NCBI RefSeq assembly: GCF_003991225.1
Contig: NZ_JTFC01000042.1
Span: 62,001 to 126,000 of the forward strand
DNA from: Candidatus Kurthia intestinigallinarum
Lineage (GTDB): Bacteria; Bacillota; Bacilli; Bacillales_A; Planococcaceae
Length of the DNA: 64,000 nucleotides
Direction: 5' to 3'
The notes under the pieces were generated by a model, which ran no database searches, was not told where the DNA came from, and saw only the letters and a program-made list of their open reading frames with translations. Both the position numbers and the translations under genes were made by a program. Below, piece after piece: positions 9,132 to 17,918 of this stretch (its first letter is position 1; every line of letters starts with the position of its first letter).

Positions 9132-9659
9132 ATGGAACAGGAAATACGGCTATACAGTAGCTATTTACATCAGGTTGCGTATTTGTATGTTAAGGACCGC
9201 GAGCTCGCAAAAGATGTTGTCCAGCAAGTATGGCTAAAGCGTTTGAAGAAGGTGGACCAGTTTCGTGCGGAAAGTCAGCTTAAAACGTATTTAGTGCGGA
9301 TGACGGTGAATGTATGTCATGATTTGTTACGTAAGCAGAAAAAATGGTATGAGCCGATGACAGAGAAAGTCGATTTTAGGACACCCGAACGAAGACTACT
9401 ACAAAAAGAACGCACAGAAAATCTGATTGGCGCGATACATACCCTCACATTTAAAGAGCGTGAAGTGATTATTTTACATTATTTTGAGGAATGGACAACG
9501 CCTGAAATTGCTTCCTGTTTGTCGATTACGTCCTCGGCGGTGCGCAGTCGATTACAGCGGGCACGCATGCATTTAAAGGAGAAATTGGAGGTGGCGATAG
9601 ATGAAGAAGAAACTCGAAGCGGAATTGAAGCCTATTATGCTAACGGAACAAGAGATTGA
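9132..9659 (+). CDS. ECF-subfamily RNA polymerase sigma factor
   Basis: 175 residues. Region 2 (about 5-75) includes YLYVKDRELAKDVVQQVW and the DNA-melting stretch, and region 4 (about 110-160) contains LTFKEREVIILHYFEEW and the helix-turn-helix TTPEIASCLSITSSAVRSRL. Extracytoplasmic-function sigma factors redirect RNA polymerase in response to an envelope signal, usually under a membrane anti-sigma factor. The longer frame starts at 9081, but ATG 9132 has an AGGGGGCGAG site, so it is preferred. The 3' end overlaps the next gene by 59 bp in another frame, which points to translational coupling with it. Confidence 0.9.
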   Translation: MEQEIRLYSSYLHQVAYLYVKDRELAKDVVQQVWLKRLKKVDQFRAESQLKTYLVRMTVNVCHDLLRKQKKWYEPMTEKVDFRTPERRLLQKERTENLIGAIHTLTFKEREVIILHYFEEWTTPEIASCLSITSSAVRSRLQRARMHLKEKLEVAIDEEETRSGIEAYYANGTRD

Positions 9660-10185
9660 ACGCATCGTGCGAGAAACGCAAACGGTGACGAAACCCTCTC
9701 GAAAACCAATGCTTATCAGTGTCGCATGGGTAGCGACAGCCTTGTTATTTTTTGTACTATTACTGCCGACTTTTACGACAACGTTACATACGGGCGCTAC
9801 AGTCGCGTTTAACTGGTGGTACGCTATCGTTGTGCTTATTTTTTTAAGTCACATCGTCTATATTTATTTACTAAGACGTGTGAAACAAACGATTTACTGT
9901 CCATCATGTGGGGAGGAGCTTTCCGAGCGTTATTTACGTAAAAAAATGTGGAAGGGAAAAACACCTTGTCCTCGTTGTGGGACAACAACATTTCGCTTGC
10001 GAATGCGCAAAAAAATGTTTGGCTTCCAATTTTATTTACTGGCGATGCTGCAGTTTGAAGCACTTGTTTTTCATACAATTGGCTGGCCTATTTTCTTTAG
10101 TTTTTTAATTGTTTTCGTGTTATATGGATTCTTCTTTTATCATGTATCTTCTAATGGATGTGAAACAGTTGAAAGCCTATGGTGA
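9601..10185 (+). CDS. membrane protein with zinc ribbon, probable partner of the ECF sigma factor
   Basis: 194 residues: a short cytosolic N-terminus (1-35), two membrane segments (about 40-60 and 67-88), a loop carrying two CxxC knuckles (CPSC and CPRC, 19 residues apart, about 98-124), then two more hydrophobic segments. It resembles the small CXXC-20-CXXC membrane protein group. It starts inside the sigma gene behind its own GGAGGTGG site and lies where anti-sigma genes usually lie. It lacks a recognisable anti-sigma fold or HxxxCxxC zinc motif, so an anti-sigma or sensor role is inferred only from position. Confidence 0.6.
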   Translation: MKKKLEAELKPIMLTEQEIERIVRETQTVTKPSRKPMLISVAWVATALLFFVLLLPTFTTTLHTGATVAFNWWYAIVVLIFLSHIVYIYLLRRVKQTIYCPSCGEELSERYLRKKMWKGKTPCPRCGTTTFRLRMRKKMFGFQFYLLAMLQFEALVFHTIGWPIFFSFLIVFVLYGFFFYHVSSNGCETVESLW

Positions 10186-10602
10186 AAACTTCACATCTTG
10201 TAGCCCGTGCCCATCGAGTAAATGTTTAAAACCTTGCTCACAATAGCCAAATTTTCGCCATGTACAATGCCCACAAAGTGTTTGAATGCTATTAGGCTTT
10301 GCATAAATTTTTAAGCGTTGCTCAATCGTCGCCCAGGACACAATTTGCCCAACTTGTAGACCGAGGAAATCTAAAATAGCCGCATCTTGCGCATAAATTC
10401 TTTTTTCATGACAATGATTTTCCTGATAACATGGGAATTTTGCACAGAGCATATCAGGGCCACTAATCAGTTGAACTAATTTTTGGGGTTGTTGCTGTAA
10501 TTTATTATGAACAGCTGTCATATTATCCGCGTATTCCTTAGAATACCCAACTCCTTGATAGCCGACCATACAAAAAATATGGTGTCCGCGTAATTGATAC
10601 AT
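10177..10602 (-). CDS. DUF1284-type cysteine-rich protein
   Basis: 141 residues with the family opening LRGHHIFCMVGYQGVGYS and conserved cysteines in LCAKFPC, CHEK and the C-terminal CGHCTWRKFGYC. The spaced cysteines suggest an iron-sulfur cluster or zinc site; the function of the family is not established. The frame could start at 10617, but ATG 10602 has an AGGTG site seven bases upstream. Its 3' end overlaps the convergent zinc-ribbon gene by nine bases. Confidence 0.75.
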   Translation of the reverse strand: MYQLRGHHIFCMVGYQGVGYSKEYADNMTAVHNKLQQQPQKLVQLISGPDMLCAKFPCYQENHCHEKRIYAQDAAILDFLGLQVGQIVSWATIEQRLKIYAKPNSIQTLCGHCTWRKFGYCEQGFKHLLDGHGLQDVKFSP

Positions 10603-10684
10603 TTTTTTGCACCTCATTTAGGTTAACTTTATTTTTATTAATGTTAACTCAAATGGAGGTTGAAGGCAATCCAAATTATTTTAA

Positions 10685-10713
10685 TTGTCAAACAATTTAA
10701 AAAATGATATGCT
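10685..10713 (+). promoter_or_regulatory. SigA-type promoter of the metRS T-box leader
   Basis: TTGTCA, a 17-base spacer and TATGCT lie just upstream of the leader. Five of six and four of six bases match the consensus. Confidence 0.6.
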
Positions 10714-10727
10714 CATACTTGTAAAAT

Positions 10728-10992
10728 ATTCAGGCGAAGAAAAGGAAGAGTAATTCTTGTCGCATAGTAAAGAGAGCTTCTGCTGGTGGAAATGAAGCGT
10801 ATGACGGAGAATGAATATGACCTTGGAGCCCTGCACCGAAATGAAAGTAGGCTGCAGCGAGAAGCCACTCGTTACAACAGGAGCAGTATGAACACGTACT
10901 GATAGAGACTAGCTGCAGATGCAACTAGTAAATTTAGGTGGTACCACGATACGATTCGTCCTAATCGATTTTTCGATTAGGGCGTTTTTTTA
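10728..10992 (+). promoter_or_regulatory. T-box leader, Met-tRNA type
   Basis: Stem I features are visible (AGAGAGCTTCTGCTGGTGG), a probable specifier ATG at 10817-10819 in the context GAATATGACC, the T-box sequence AGGTGGTACCACG at 10936-10948, and a terminator stem CGTCCTAATCG / CGATTAGGGCG with a T run (10956-10991). Uncharged tRNA binding should favour the antiterminator and allow read-through. The gene that follows is a methionyl-tRNA synthetase, which fits a Met specifier. Confidence 0.9.
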
Positions 10993-11007
10993 TTAGGAGG
11001 AGATATT

Positions 11008-12642
11008 ATGAGTATTTTTATTGGTGGCGCATGGCCATATGCGAATGGCTCACTACATTTAGGGCATGTCGCAGCATTATTACCAGGGGATATTTTAGCA
11101 CGCTATTATCGATTAAAAGGAGAAGATGTATTATATGTTTCTGGTAGTGATTGTAATGGTACGCCGATTTCAATACGTGCAAATCAAGAGGGGACAACGG
11201 TTAAAGCCATTGCCAACCGGTATCACGAGGAATTTGAGGCCTGTTTTCAAGAACTAGGCTTCACCTATGATTTGTATACGCGTACGGATAGTGAGGCACA
11301 TCATCAGGCTGTGCAGGATTTATTTTTAACACTACAAGCGAATGGCTATTTGTATACGAAAAAAATAGAGCAAGCCTATTGTCCTGTAGATAAACAATTT
11401 TTGCCGGATCGTTTTGTTGAGGGCATCTGTCCGGTGTGCGGTGCAAAGGCACGCGGCGACCAATGCGATAATTGTTCGACGATTTTAGATCCACTTGAGT
11501 TGCTTGAAAAGCAGTGTAAAATTTGTGGCACAGCACCTGAAATTCGTAAAACAGAGCATTTTTATTACCAATTTAGTGCTTTCCAGAAACAGCTAGAGCA
11601 TTTTGTCGAGCAAGCAGAAGCGGCGGGTACCTGGCGAGATAATGCATTGCAACTAACGAAACGTTATTTACAAGAAGGTGTACCAGACCGTGCCGTGACA
11701 AGGGATTTGCCTAATGGTATCGATGTACCAATTGCCGGCTATGACGGAAAGAAAATATATGTCTGGATTGAAGCAGTAGCGGGGTATTATACAGCGAGTT
11801 TAGTATGGGCACAGCAAAATGGACAGGCGCTTGAGAAGTGGTGGCCCGCACGAACAAGAGCTTATTACGTGCATGGTAAAGATAATATTCCATTTCATAC
11901 GATCATTTGGCCAGCTATTTTAATGGGCGCACATAATGAGGCATTGCCAACACATATTGTTTCGAACGAGTATTTAACGTTAGAAAAACGTAAACTTTCT
12001 ACCAGTCAAAACTGGGCGGTGTGGGTACCTAATTTCTTAGAGCGCTACGATGCCGATTCCTTGCGTTATTTTTTAACAATTAACGCGCCTGAAAATCGCG
12101 ACGCTGATTTTTCATGGCGTGAATTTATTTATAGCCATAATAGTGAGTTACTTGGTGCATTTGCGAATTTTGTGAATCGAAATCTAAAATTTATCGCCAA
12201 ATCTTTTGATGGCAACGTACCGCAAGCTCCGATTGATGTGGCCATATATCATCGTGTTGCTGTATTGTATGAAAAAGCTGGCCAATTGATTGAAAACGGG
12301 CACTTAAAGCAAGCACTAGAGCTCATTTTTGAAGACATACGAGCAGGCAATCGTTATTTTGATGAAGCACAGCCATGGCGCACATTAACAGAGGCTCCTG
12401 AGCAATGTGCCAAAACGCTTGCAACATGTGTTTTTTTAATTGAAAATTTGGCACAACTTTTGCAGCCCTTTATTCCATTTGCGTGTGAAAAATTAAAACG
12501 TATGTTAGCCATCGAGGCAAACGGTTGGCAAATGATTTCGACATTGCCAGCAGTAGTCCAGCAAGTACAGCCACTCTACGAACGCATTGATGTGGCAAAA
12601 ATTGACGAAGAGTTACAACGCTTGCAAAATAACATTAAATAG
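11008..12642 (+). CDS. metG: methionyl-tRNA synthetase, double-zinc-knuckle type
   Basis: 544 residues. Class I signature HLGH at 17-20, a connective peptide rich in CxxC pairs (about 124-175, two zinc knuckles), and the KMSKS loop in the altered form KLSTS (about 329-333). It lacks the C-terminal tRNA-binding domain found in the usual Bacillus enzyme of about 660 residues. Such short forms occur in some Gram-positive bacteria as a second MetRS, and that class has been linked to tolerance of MetRS inhibitors. Control by a T-box and the compact form suggest an inducible extra copy, but the main gene lies outside this window so this is inference. Ribosome site AGGAGGAG. Confidence 0.92.
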   Translation: MSIFIGGAWPYANGSLHLGHVAALLPGDILARYYRLKGEDVLYVSGSDCNGTPISIRANQEGTTVKAIANRYHEEFEACFQELGFTYDLYTRTDSEAHHQAVQDLFLTLQANGYLYTKKIEQAYCPVDKQFLPDRFVEGICPVCGAKARGDQCDNCSTILDPLELLEKQCKICGTAPEIRKTEHFYYQFSAFQKQLEHFVEQAEAAGTWRDNALQLTKRYLQEGVPDRAVTRDLPNGIDVPIAGYDGKKIYVWIEAVAGYYTASLVWAQQNGQALEKWWPARTRAYYVHGKDNIPFHTIIWPAILMGAHNEALPTHIVSNEYLTLEKRKLSTSQNWAVWVPNFLERYDADSLRYFLTINAPENRDADFSWREFIYSHNSELLGAFANFVNRNLKFIAKSFDGNVPQAPIDVAIYHRVAVLYEKAGQLIENGHLKQALELIFEDIRAGNRYFDEAQPWRTLTEAPEQCAKTLATCVFLIENLAQLLQPFIPFACEKLKRMLAIEANGWQMISTLPAVVQQVQPLYERIDVAKIDEELQRLQNNIK

Positions 12643-12704
12643 TAAATATTTATTATGAAAAACCATCTTTTTAGGGTAATATGGAGAAGAAAGGTGGTAA
12701 TGAT

Positions 12705-13277
12705 ATGAAAAAAGGGTTTTTAGTAGCCTTGTTTGCGTTTGTATTGGCTTGGGTGCCGCTTCAAGCGAGTGCCGCGACAAATTATATGCCGACAGTTGGA
12801 AAAACGTATACATACAAGGCATTAATGAATGACGACAATGATAAATTAATCACGAAAAAATTTGCGTTACTTGCGGATGAACCGACTGCTTTTATGACAG
12901 AGGAAGAATGGCAGCAAACAGCAGAGGGTCTAACAGGTGTGATTGGTAGTACAGAAGATGAAGAAACAATGCTGATTACAATGTATGAGCCAAAAAAGAA
13001 AATTATAACCTTCTCGTTATTTAGTGGCACTAGCGAAGATTATTTCACAGTGAAGCTAAGTAAAGTAGGTACGAGCATTCAAACGGATTATGGCAAAATG
13101 CGTGTAGCATCTGCTAATAAGACGGTGAAAATAAAAGCGGGTACGTTTAAAAAATGTACAGTCGCAAAAATCGGTAGCGGCAAAAAAGCAATTAATTATG
13201 TTATCGCACCAAAGCATGGCTTGATTCAAATTAGTCAAAACGGCAAGTCCATTTTAGAAGCAATAAAAATTAAATAA
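12705..13277 (+). CDS. small secreted protein of unknown function
   Basis: 190 residues. A clear signal peptide (MKKGFLVALFAFVLAWVPLQ, cleavage after ASA near residue 23) precedes a Lys-rich, beta-strand-rich mature part with one cysteine. The pattern is that of small exported or wall-associated proteins of bacilli; I recognise no domain. A longer frame begins at 12681, but ATG 12705 has AAAGGTGG at proper distance and gives the proper signal peptide. It follows metG by 62 bp without an obvious terminator. Confidence 0.75.
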   Translation: MKKGFLVALFAFVLAWVPLQASAATNYMPTVGKTYTYKALMNDDNDKLITKKFALLADEPTAFMTEEEWQQTAEGLTGVIGSTEDEETMLITMYEPKKKIITFSLFSGTSEDYFTVKLSKVGTSIQTDYGKMRVASANKTVKIKAGTFKKCTVAKIGSGKKAINYVIAPKHGLIQISQNGKSILEAIKIK

Positions 13278-13406
13278 TAAAAGAAGCTGGGTCCATAACA
13301 GATGTCCAGTTGACAAAAATTAGCAAAAAGAAAAGAAAGAATCGTTTGCGCGGGAACTGACCCACGAAAGTGAGATAAAGAAAAAGACAATATCTTTCAG
13401 CTGAAT

Positions 13407-13446
13407 TTGACGGCGACTCCTAGGGGCCTCTAGGAGTCGCCGTCAA
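13407..13446. repeat. perfect 17-bp inverted repeat
   Basis: Arms of 17 bases (starting TTGACGGCGACTCCTAG) surround a six-base loop. The stem is far more GC-rich than its surroundings and has no T run on either side, so it is not a typical terminator. It sits just beside the IS3 remnant's 3' end. Confidence 0.8.
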
Positions 13447-13453
13447 TTTCTTG

Positions 13454-13740
13454 TTAAACCATCTTTTTCCGGTATTCAACTGGGGTGTAACTTGGCCAAA
13501 ATCCGCGTATCATTATCGTAGTTGATGTATGCTTGAACGACAATGCCATTTGTCGTTATCAAAAGCCCATCAAAATAAAATGTTTCGTACTAATGATGGC
13601 GTTATTAGCGGGCATGCCTTTACGGGACATGCTCATGATAACGCCTTTTTTGATTGCTTGCTAATAATCATGCGACGTCAGTTTAGATATGTCTTTCCCA
13701 TAGGTGTATTGTTTTCCGAAAGGCTGTTGTAACCAATGCG
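13454..13740 (-). mobile_element. decayed C-terminal part of an IS3-family transposase
   Basis: Read on the minus strand, short stretches match the conserved end of IS3-type integrase-core transposases: MSMSRKGMPANNAII, then in other frames YINYDNDTRILAK and PSYTPVEYRKKMV followed by TAA at 13454. At least two frameshifts and internal losses separate them, and the catalytic core upstream is missing. This is a relic, not a working element. The rest of 13278-13904 contains the inverted repeat above and no gene that I can support. Confidence 0.75.
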
Positions 13741-13904
13741 CCTCTCCGTCTGGATACTGCTTCACCCATTAAAAAACACCTCTAAAGATTTTTCTCCTTG
13801 AAGGTGCTTTTTCTTTTTATACTGTCTCAGATTTTTAGGTCAATTCGCCAGCGCAATTCCTTCTTTATATTGTGTACGGCTCCTAAAATGAAGATAAGAT
13901 TCTA

Positions 13905-14318
13905 TTATGCATCGAGTCCTTGAGCTTTTAACCATTCAGGATCAGGCGGCACTAACTCGATTAACTCAATAATTAAACCGTCGGGGGCTTCAATTTGAAA
14001 ACGCGTTTGTCCCCATGGCTCCCGTAAAATATTTGTCAAAATAGGCACGCCTAAATCTTCTATTTTCTTATACATTTGCTGAATATCCTCAACAATATAG
14101 GCGAGTAAAAATCCTGCTGGGTCTTGGAATTGGCGTTTAAGTAAGCTTTCATGGTCTTTCTGTACAAAATCAATGGCCATTTGCTGCATGTCAGAGCGCG
14201 CAAGTGAACGATACCAATCCCCAACGCTTGTTTGCACTTCATAGCCTAAAACCTCACAAAAAAATGCAGCAGATTGGGTCACATTTGATGCGTTAATTGC
14301 TAAACCGAATGTCGGCAT
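13905..14318 (-). CDS. VOC-family (glyoxalase-fold) protein
   Basis: 137 residues with the glyoxalase/bleomycin-resistance pattern: FGLAINASNVTQSAAFFCEV at the start, paired beta-alpha-beta modules, and the closing DGLIIELIE strand with the usual metal-ligand Glu. Members are metal-dependent lyases, dioxygenases or drug-binding proteins; this one is unassigned. A longer frame begins at 14372, but ATG 14318 follows an AAGGAGGG site. Confidence 0.8.
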   Translation of the reverse strand: MPTFGLAINASNVTQSAAFFCEVLGYEVQTSVGDWYRSLARSDMQQMAIDFVQKDHESLLKRQFQDPAGFLLAYIVEDIQQMYKKIEDLGVPILTNILREPWGQTRFQIEAPDGLIIELIELVPPDPEWLKAQGLDA

Positions 14319-14546
14319 TCCGCTCCCTCCTTTTTTATTGTATACCCGTTTTAACAACGGATAATTTTCCATAAAAAGGATTTTGTTTATGCAACCATAT
14401 GCCTGAGCACTCCCACTTTTACACTATTTTACAGAAATAAAGATTTCTTTTTACACTTAATGGGTAGAAAAGTGAGAGAAGGTCCTTATTGTAGTATGTT
14501 GTTTTTGTGTGAATGCTTCATACCAATGAAAAGTAGGTGTATATCG

Positions 14547-15302
14547 ATGACAACAAAGTATGCATCAAAAGAGCAAGTACATCAGTGGATTCAGCAGTGT
14601 CAGCAAAATCGTGATGAGGATGCGCAAACGCAGTTAGTACTTAATTACAAATCATTAATTTATTCCATTACAAATCGATATGTGAAAAACTATGCGCAAC
14701 AAGAAGATTTATTTCAGGTAGGGGTTATTGGCTTATTAAAAGCGATACGTCGCTTTGATGTATCCATTCAACGTAGCTTTGAAGCATTTGCGATACCGAC
14801 AATTTTAGGAGAAATCAAGCGATATATTCGGGATACGACATGGGATGTACACGTACCACGTAGGGTAAAAGAATTGGGACCTAAAATTAAACGTAAGGTA
14901 GCAGAGTTAACGACTACTTTACAGCGTTCCCCATCGATTTTAGAAATTGCACAAGCTTTAGATACAAGTTTAGAAGAAGTGCTTGAAACGATGGAAATGA
15001 TGACAAGCTACAACACCTTATCATTAGATGTACCTATGGATGTGGACAGTGAGGATAGGGATCGAACTTTTTTTGATGTAGTAGGATCGGTAGATGAAAA
15101 CTTTGATTATTTGGAGAAAATGATGGCTGTTCAAGCAAGCATTCAAGTATTAGATCACCGGGAACGGGATGTTATTGAGCTAACATTTATGGCAAATATG
15201 ACACAAATTGAAATTGGTAAGCAGCTAGGTATTTCACAAATGCATGTATCACGAATTAAGCGAACGGCACTTGATAAATTAAAAACAGCTGTAATGAGCT
15301 AG
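14547..15302 (+). CDS. SigB/SigF-group RNA polymerase sigma factor
   Basis: 251 residues with regions 2, 3 and 4. The hallmark of the SigB/F/G group, FEAFAIPTILGEIKRYIRD then VPRR, is at about residues 82-115; region 4 ends QIEIGKQLGISQMHVSRIKR. SigB controls general stress genes and in Bacillus is held by the anti-sigma RsbW under RsbV. No rsbV, rsbW or rsbX lies beside this gene, which is flanked by a VOC protein and sulfur genes. The start was moved from 14460 to ATG 14547, which has GTAGGTG upstream. SigB proper is likely but a divergent paralogue is possible. Confidence 0.88.
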   Translation: MTTKYASKEQVHQWIQQCQQNRDEDAQTQLVLNYKSLIYSITNRYVKNYAQQEDLFQVGVIGLLKAIRRFDVSIQRSFEAFAIPTILGEIKRYIRDTTWDVHVPRRVKELGPKIKRKVAELTTTLQRSPSILEIAQALDTSLEEVLETMEMMTSYNTLSLDVPMDVDSEDRDRTFFDVVGSVDENFDYLEKMMAVQASIQVLDHRERDVIELTFMANMTQIEIGKQLGISQMHVSRIKRTALDKLKTAVMS

Positions 15303-15312
15303 AGAAAACTTT

Positions 15313-15345
15313 AAGTATCTAATGAAAATTAGATACTTTTTTTAT
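15313..15345 (+). terminator. intrinsic terminator after the sigma gene
   Basis: Perfect stem AAGTATCTAAT / ATTAGATACTT with a GAAA loop and a run of seven T. Just beyond it, ATACCCCTATA at 15358 matches one half of the CstR-type operator. Confidence 0.92.
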
Positions 15346-15446
15346 GAAAAAATACATATACCCCTATATATATAAGGAAATATCGATGTATATAACTTTA
15401 TAAAACCCTTCATTTACGGTGTTTTAAAGAAAATAAATAATATTCG

Positions 15447-15475
15447 TTGACATATACCTAACAGGGTATTAATAT
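15447..15475 (+). promoter_or_regulatory. promoter of the sulfur operon with CstR-like operator in its spacer
   Basis: TTGACA (15447-15452), a 17-base spacer and TAATAT (15470-15475). The whole spacer is occupied by ATACC-TAACAG-GGTAT (15454-15469), a palindrome of the type bound by persulfide-sensing CstR and other CsoR-family repressors. A repressor bound there would block polymerase. Confidence 0.75.
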
Positions 15476-15555
15476 AGAGCTTGTAAGATATCACAAAATA
15501 AAAATGAAAAAACAAATAAATTGTTGTATACAGCTCTTTATTTTTCAATAAAAAA

Positions 15556-15570
15556 ATACCTATGTGGGTA
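15556..15570 (+). promoter_or_regulatory. second CstR-like operator before yrkE
   Basis: ATACC-TATGTG-GGTA, same six-base spacing as the promoter site, about 17 bases before the yrkE start and next to its ribosome site. Confidence 0.6.
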
Positions 15571-15586
15571 ATTAATGGAGGACTTA

Positions 15587-16063
15587 ATGGAAAAGAAACG
15601 CACGACAATCGTATTATTTAGTGGAGACTATGATAAGGCAATGGCTGCCTATATTATTGCAAATGGGGCAGCAGCGTACGACCATGAGGTAACGATTTTT
15701 CATACGTTCTGGGGTATTAATGCCCTGCGCAAACAACAGCCAGTAGCGGTGAAAAAAGGATTTCTTGAAAAAATGTTTGCTAAAATGATGCCGCGCGGAG
15801 CAGAGCAGCTTGGTTTATCAAAAATGCAAATGTTAGGCATGGGTCCAAAAATGATTAAACATGTAATGAAAAAGCATAATGCACTAACGCTAACTCAACT
15901 TGTTGAAATGGCGCAGGAGCAAGATATTAAATTAGTAACATGTACGATGACAATGGATTTATTAGGGCTTCAAAAAGAGGAGCTATTAGATGATATTACG
16001 TATGCAGGTGTTGCAGCGTATTTAGCGGATGCTGAACAAGGCAACGTCAACTTATTTATTTAA
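15587..16063 (+). CDS. yrkE: DsrE/DsrF-like sulfur-carrier protein (YrkE-like)
   Basis: 158 residues of the DsrE/DsrF/DrsH fold: an N-terminal strand (TTIVLFSGDYDKAMAAYIIA), a long Met-rich middle and a Cys at about residue 125 in LVTCTMTMDLLG, the usual acceptor position. These proteins pass protein-bound persulfide sulfur between TusA and rhodanese partners. The order yrkE, yrkF, yrkH, yrkI downstream matches the B. subtilis yrk cluster. ATG 15575 is itself part of the GGAGG site, so translation should begin at 15587. Confidence 0.85.
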   Translation: MEKKRTTIVLFSGDYDKAMAAYIIANGAAAYDHEVTIFHTFWGINALRKQQPVAVKKGFLEKMFAKMMPRGAEQLGLSKMQMLGMGPKMIKHVMKKHNALTLTQLVEMAQEQDIKLVTCTMTMDLLGLQKEELLDDITYAGVAAYLADAEQGNVNLFI

Positions 16064-16080
16064 CTTGGAGGAAACAAATT

Positions 16081-16644
16081 ATGACAATTCATGCAGATGT
16101 AAAATTAGATGCAAAGGGTTTAGCTTGCCCAATGCCAATCGTAAAAACGAAAAAAACAATTGAAAAAGAAGTACAAGAAGGACAGGTAGTAGAAATTCAA
16201 GCAACGGATCAAGGCTCAAAAGCAGATTTAGTGGCATGGGCAAAATCAACAGGCCATCAATATATCGGCCTAATTGAAGAAGGCGACATATTATTCCACT
16301 ATATTCGTAAATGCAACCCAGAAAAAGCAGATGCTACTGAGAAAACATTTACACAAACTGCTTCAAATGATGATTTAGCTAATGTAACAGGTACTATTTT
16401 AGACGTTCGCGAAGCAGCTGAATATGCATTTGGTCATATTCCAGGGGCGCTATCAATGCCACTAGGTGAGTTAGAGGAACGTATGAATGAATTAAATAAA
16501 AATGAAGCAATCTACGTTATTTGTCGTACAGGTACACGTTCAGATTTAGCCGCACAAACACTTGCAGCAAACGGCTTTACAAATGTATATAATGTTTTAC
16601 CAGGCATGAGTGAATGGCAGGGTGAAACCGCGCAAGAACTATAA
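16081..16644 (+). CDS. yrkF: TusA-rhodanese fusion (YrkF/CstA-like sulfurtransferase)
   Basis: 187 residues. The TusA domain (1-78) has the sulfur-carrier motif CPMPIVK with Cys16; the rhodanese domain (about 92-187) has VICRTGTRS, a six-residue active-site loop with a persulfide-forming Cys (about 146). The fusion should move sulfane sulfur between the two cysteines and to other partners. Staphylococcal CstA has a related TusA/rhodanese make-up in a CstR-controlled operon. The gene lies 17 bp after yrkE with a TTGGAGG site. Confidence 0.9.
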   Translation: MTIHADVKLDAKGLACPMPIVKTKKTIEKEVQEGQVVEIQATDQGSKADLVAWAKSTGHQYIGLIEEGDILFHYIRKCNPEKADATEKTFTQTASNDDLANVTGTILDVREAAEYAFGHIPGALSMPLGELEERMNELNKNEAIYVICRTGTRSDLAAQTLAANGFTNVYNVLPGMSEWQGETAQEL

Positions 16645-16662
16645 AATTTTTTCAAAAAAATA

Positions 16663-16678
16663 ATACCTATGGGGGTAA
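16663..16678 (+). promoter_or_regulatory. CstR-like operator before yrkH
   Basis: ATACC-TATGGG-GGTAA in the 38-bp gap between yrkF and yrkH. It overlaps the region where the yrkH ribosome site (GGGGGT) lies, so it may serve an internal promoter or just reflect dual use of the sequence. Confidence 0.5.
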
Positions 16679-16682
16679 AAAG

Positions 16683-17810
16683 ATGACAGTATCAACATGG
16701 ACAGCACAACAAGTAGCACAAAAAGTAATTAATAATGATGAATTATTTATTTTAGACGTTCGAAATGCAGATGCGTTTGCCGACTGGAAAATTGAAGGTC
16801 ACAAATTTGAGTATTTAAATATTCCATACTTTGAATTATTAGATGGTGTAGAAGAAATTTTACCGAAATTGCCAGCGGATAAAGACATTTTAGTTGTCTG
16901 CGCAAAAGAAGGTTCTTCTATCATGGTAGCAGAAATGTTAGCAGAAGAAGGATTGGATGTAGCGTATTTACAAGGTGGCATGAAATCTTGGTCAATGTAT
17001 TTAGAGCCAATTAAAGTAGCTGATTTAACAGACGGTGGCGAATTATATCAATTTGTACGTTTAGGTAAAGGTTGCTTATCGTATATGATTATCTCAGGTG
17101 GCGAGGCAGCAATCATTGATGCAGTGCGTTTTACAGAAGTGTTTACAAACTTCGCAGCTGAAAAAGGCGCAACAATTAAACATGTATTTGATACACATTT
17201 ACATGCTGACCATATTTCAGGTGGTCGTCATATTGCAGCACAAACTGGTGCAACTTACTATTTACCAGAAAAAGATGCGGAAGAAGTTGTATTCGACTAT
17301 ACAGCATTAGAAGATGGTCTAACAGTAAAAATTGGTGCATCTCAAATCGAAGTTGGCGCGCTATACTCTCCGGGGCATACAATTGGTTCAACATCGTTTG
17401 TTATCGATCATCGCTTCTTATTAACAGGTGATATTTTATTCATCGATTCAATTGGCCGTCCTGATTTAGCTGGTCTCGCAGAGGACTGGGTAGCTGATTT
17501 ACGCGAAACATTATATAGTCGTTACCGTGCATTAGCGGAAGATTTAATCGTTTTACCGGCACACTTTATGATTATTGATGAATTGAATGAAGATGGTACA
17601 GTAGCACGTCGTTTAGGCGATTTATTTGCACAAAATCATGGTTTAAATGTTTCGGATGCAGACGAATTCCGTCATTTAGTAACAGATAACTTACCACCAC
17701 AACCAAACGCATACCAAGAAATTCGTCATGTAAATATGGGGAAAGTAACACCAAATAACGACGAGCAAACGGAAATGGAAATCGGTCCAAACCGTTGTGC
17801 TGTACGCTAA
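16683..17810 (+). CDS. yrkH: rhodanese-metallo-beta-lactamase fusion, probable persulfide dioxygenase (YrkH-like)
   Basis: 375 residues. A rhodanese domain comes first (about 5-105, active loop VVCAKEGSS) and an ETHE1-type metallo-beta-lactamase domain second (about 115-375) with THLHADH, SPGHT, LTGDILF and the late histidine of LPAHF. Persulfide dioxygenases oxidise glutathione, bacillithiol or CoA persulfide to sulfite. In staphylococcal CstB the dioxygenase comes first, so the order here is that of YrkH. The rhodanese probably relays sulfur or makes thiosulfate from the sulfite. Confidence 0.9.
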   Translation: MTVSTWTAQQVAQKVINNDELFILDVRNADAFADWKIEGHKFEYLNIPYFELLDGVEEILPKLPADKDILVVCAKEGSSIMVAEMLAEEGLDVAYLQGGMKSWSMYLEPIKVADLTDGGELYQFVRLGKGCLSYMIISGGEAAIIDAVRFTEVFTNFAAEKGATIKHVFDTHLHADHISGGRHIAAQTGATYYLPEKDAEEVVFDYTALEDGLTVKIGASQIEVGALYSPGHTIGSTSFVIDHRFLLTGDILFIDSIGRPDLAGLAEDWVADLRETLYSRYRALAEDLIVLPAHFMIIDELNEDGTVARRLGDLFAQNHGLNVSDADEFRHLVTDNLPPQPNAYQEIRHVNMGKVTPNNDEQTEMEIGPNRCAVR

Positions 17811-17918
17811 AATTCGCAGTTTGCTGGAGCATATTATTGTCACACACTGCGTGAGAGCTGTCCCAAACGGCTGATTCTATAAATCACTTACACAAAAACA
17901 GGAAAAGAGGAATTACAC

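Noticed and set aside
10730-10924. Minus-strand frame of 64 codons over the T-box leader
   Set aside because: The structured leader RNA explains the sequence; no ribosome site.
13529-13732. Plus-strand frame of 67 codons in the IS3 relic region
   Set aside because: The protein likeness is on the minus strand (transposase pieces); this frame is chance.
13760-13815. Terminator around the AACACCT / AGGTGCTT pairing
   Set aside because: The arms are only about six bases with a loop of more than 15 bases, too weak to list as a feature.
15358-15470. Copper-type CsoR operators
   Set aside because: CsoR sites look alike, but all target genes here handle sulfane sulfur and none is a copper pump or chaperone, so a persulfide sensor is the better reading.
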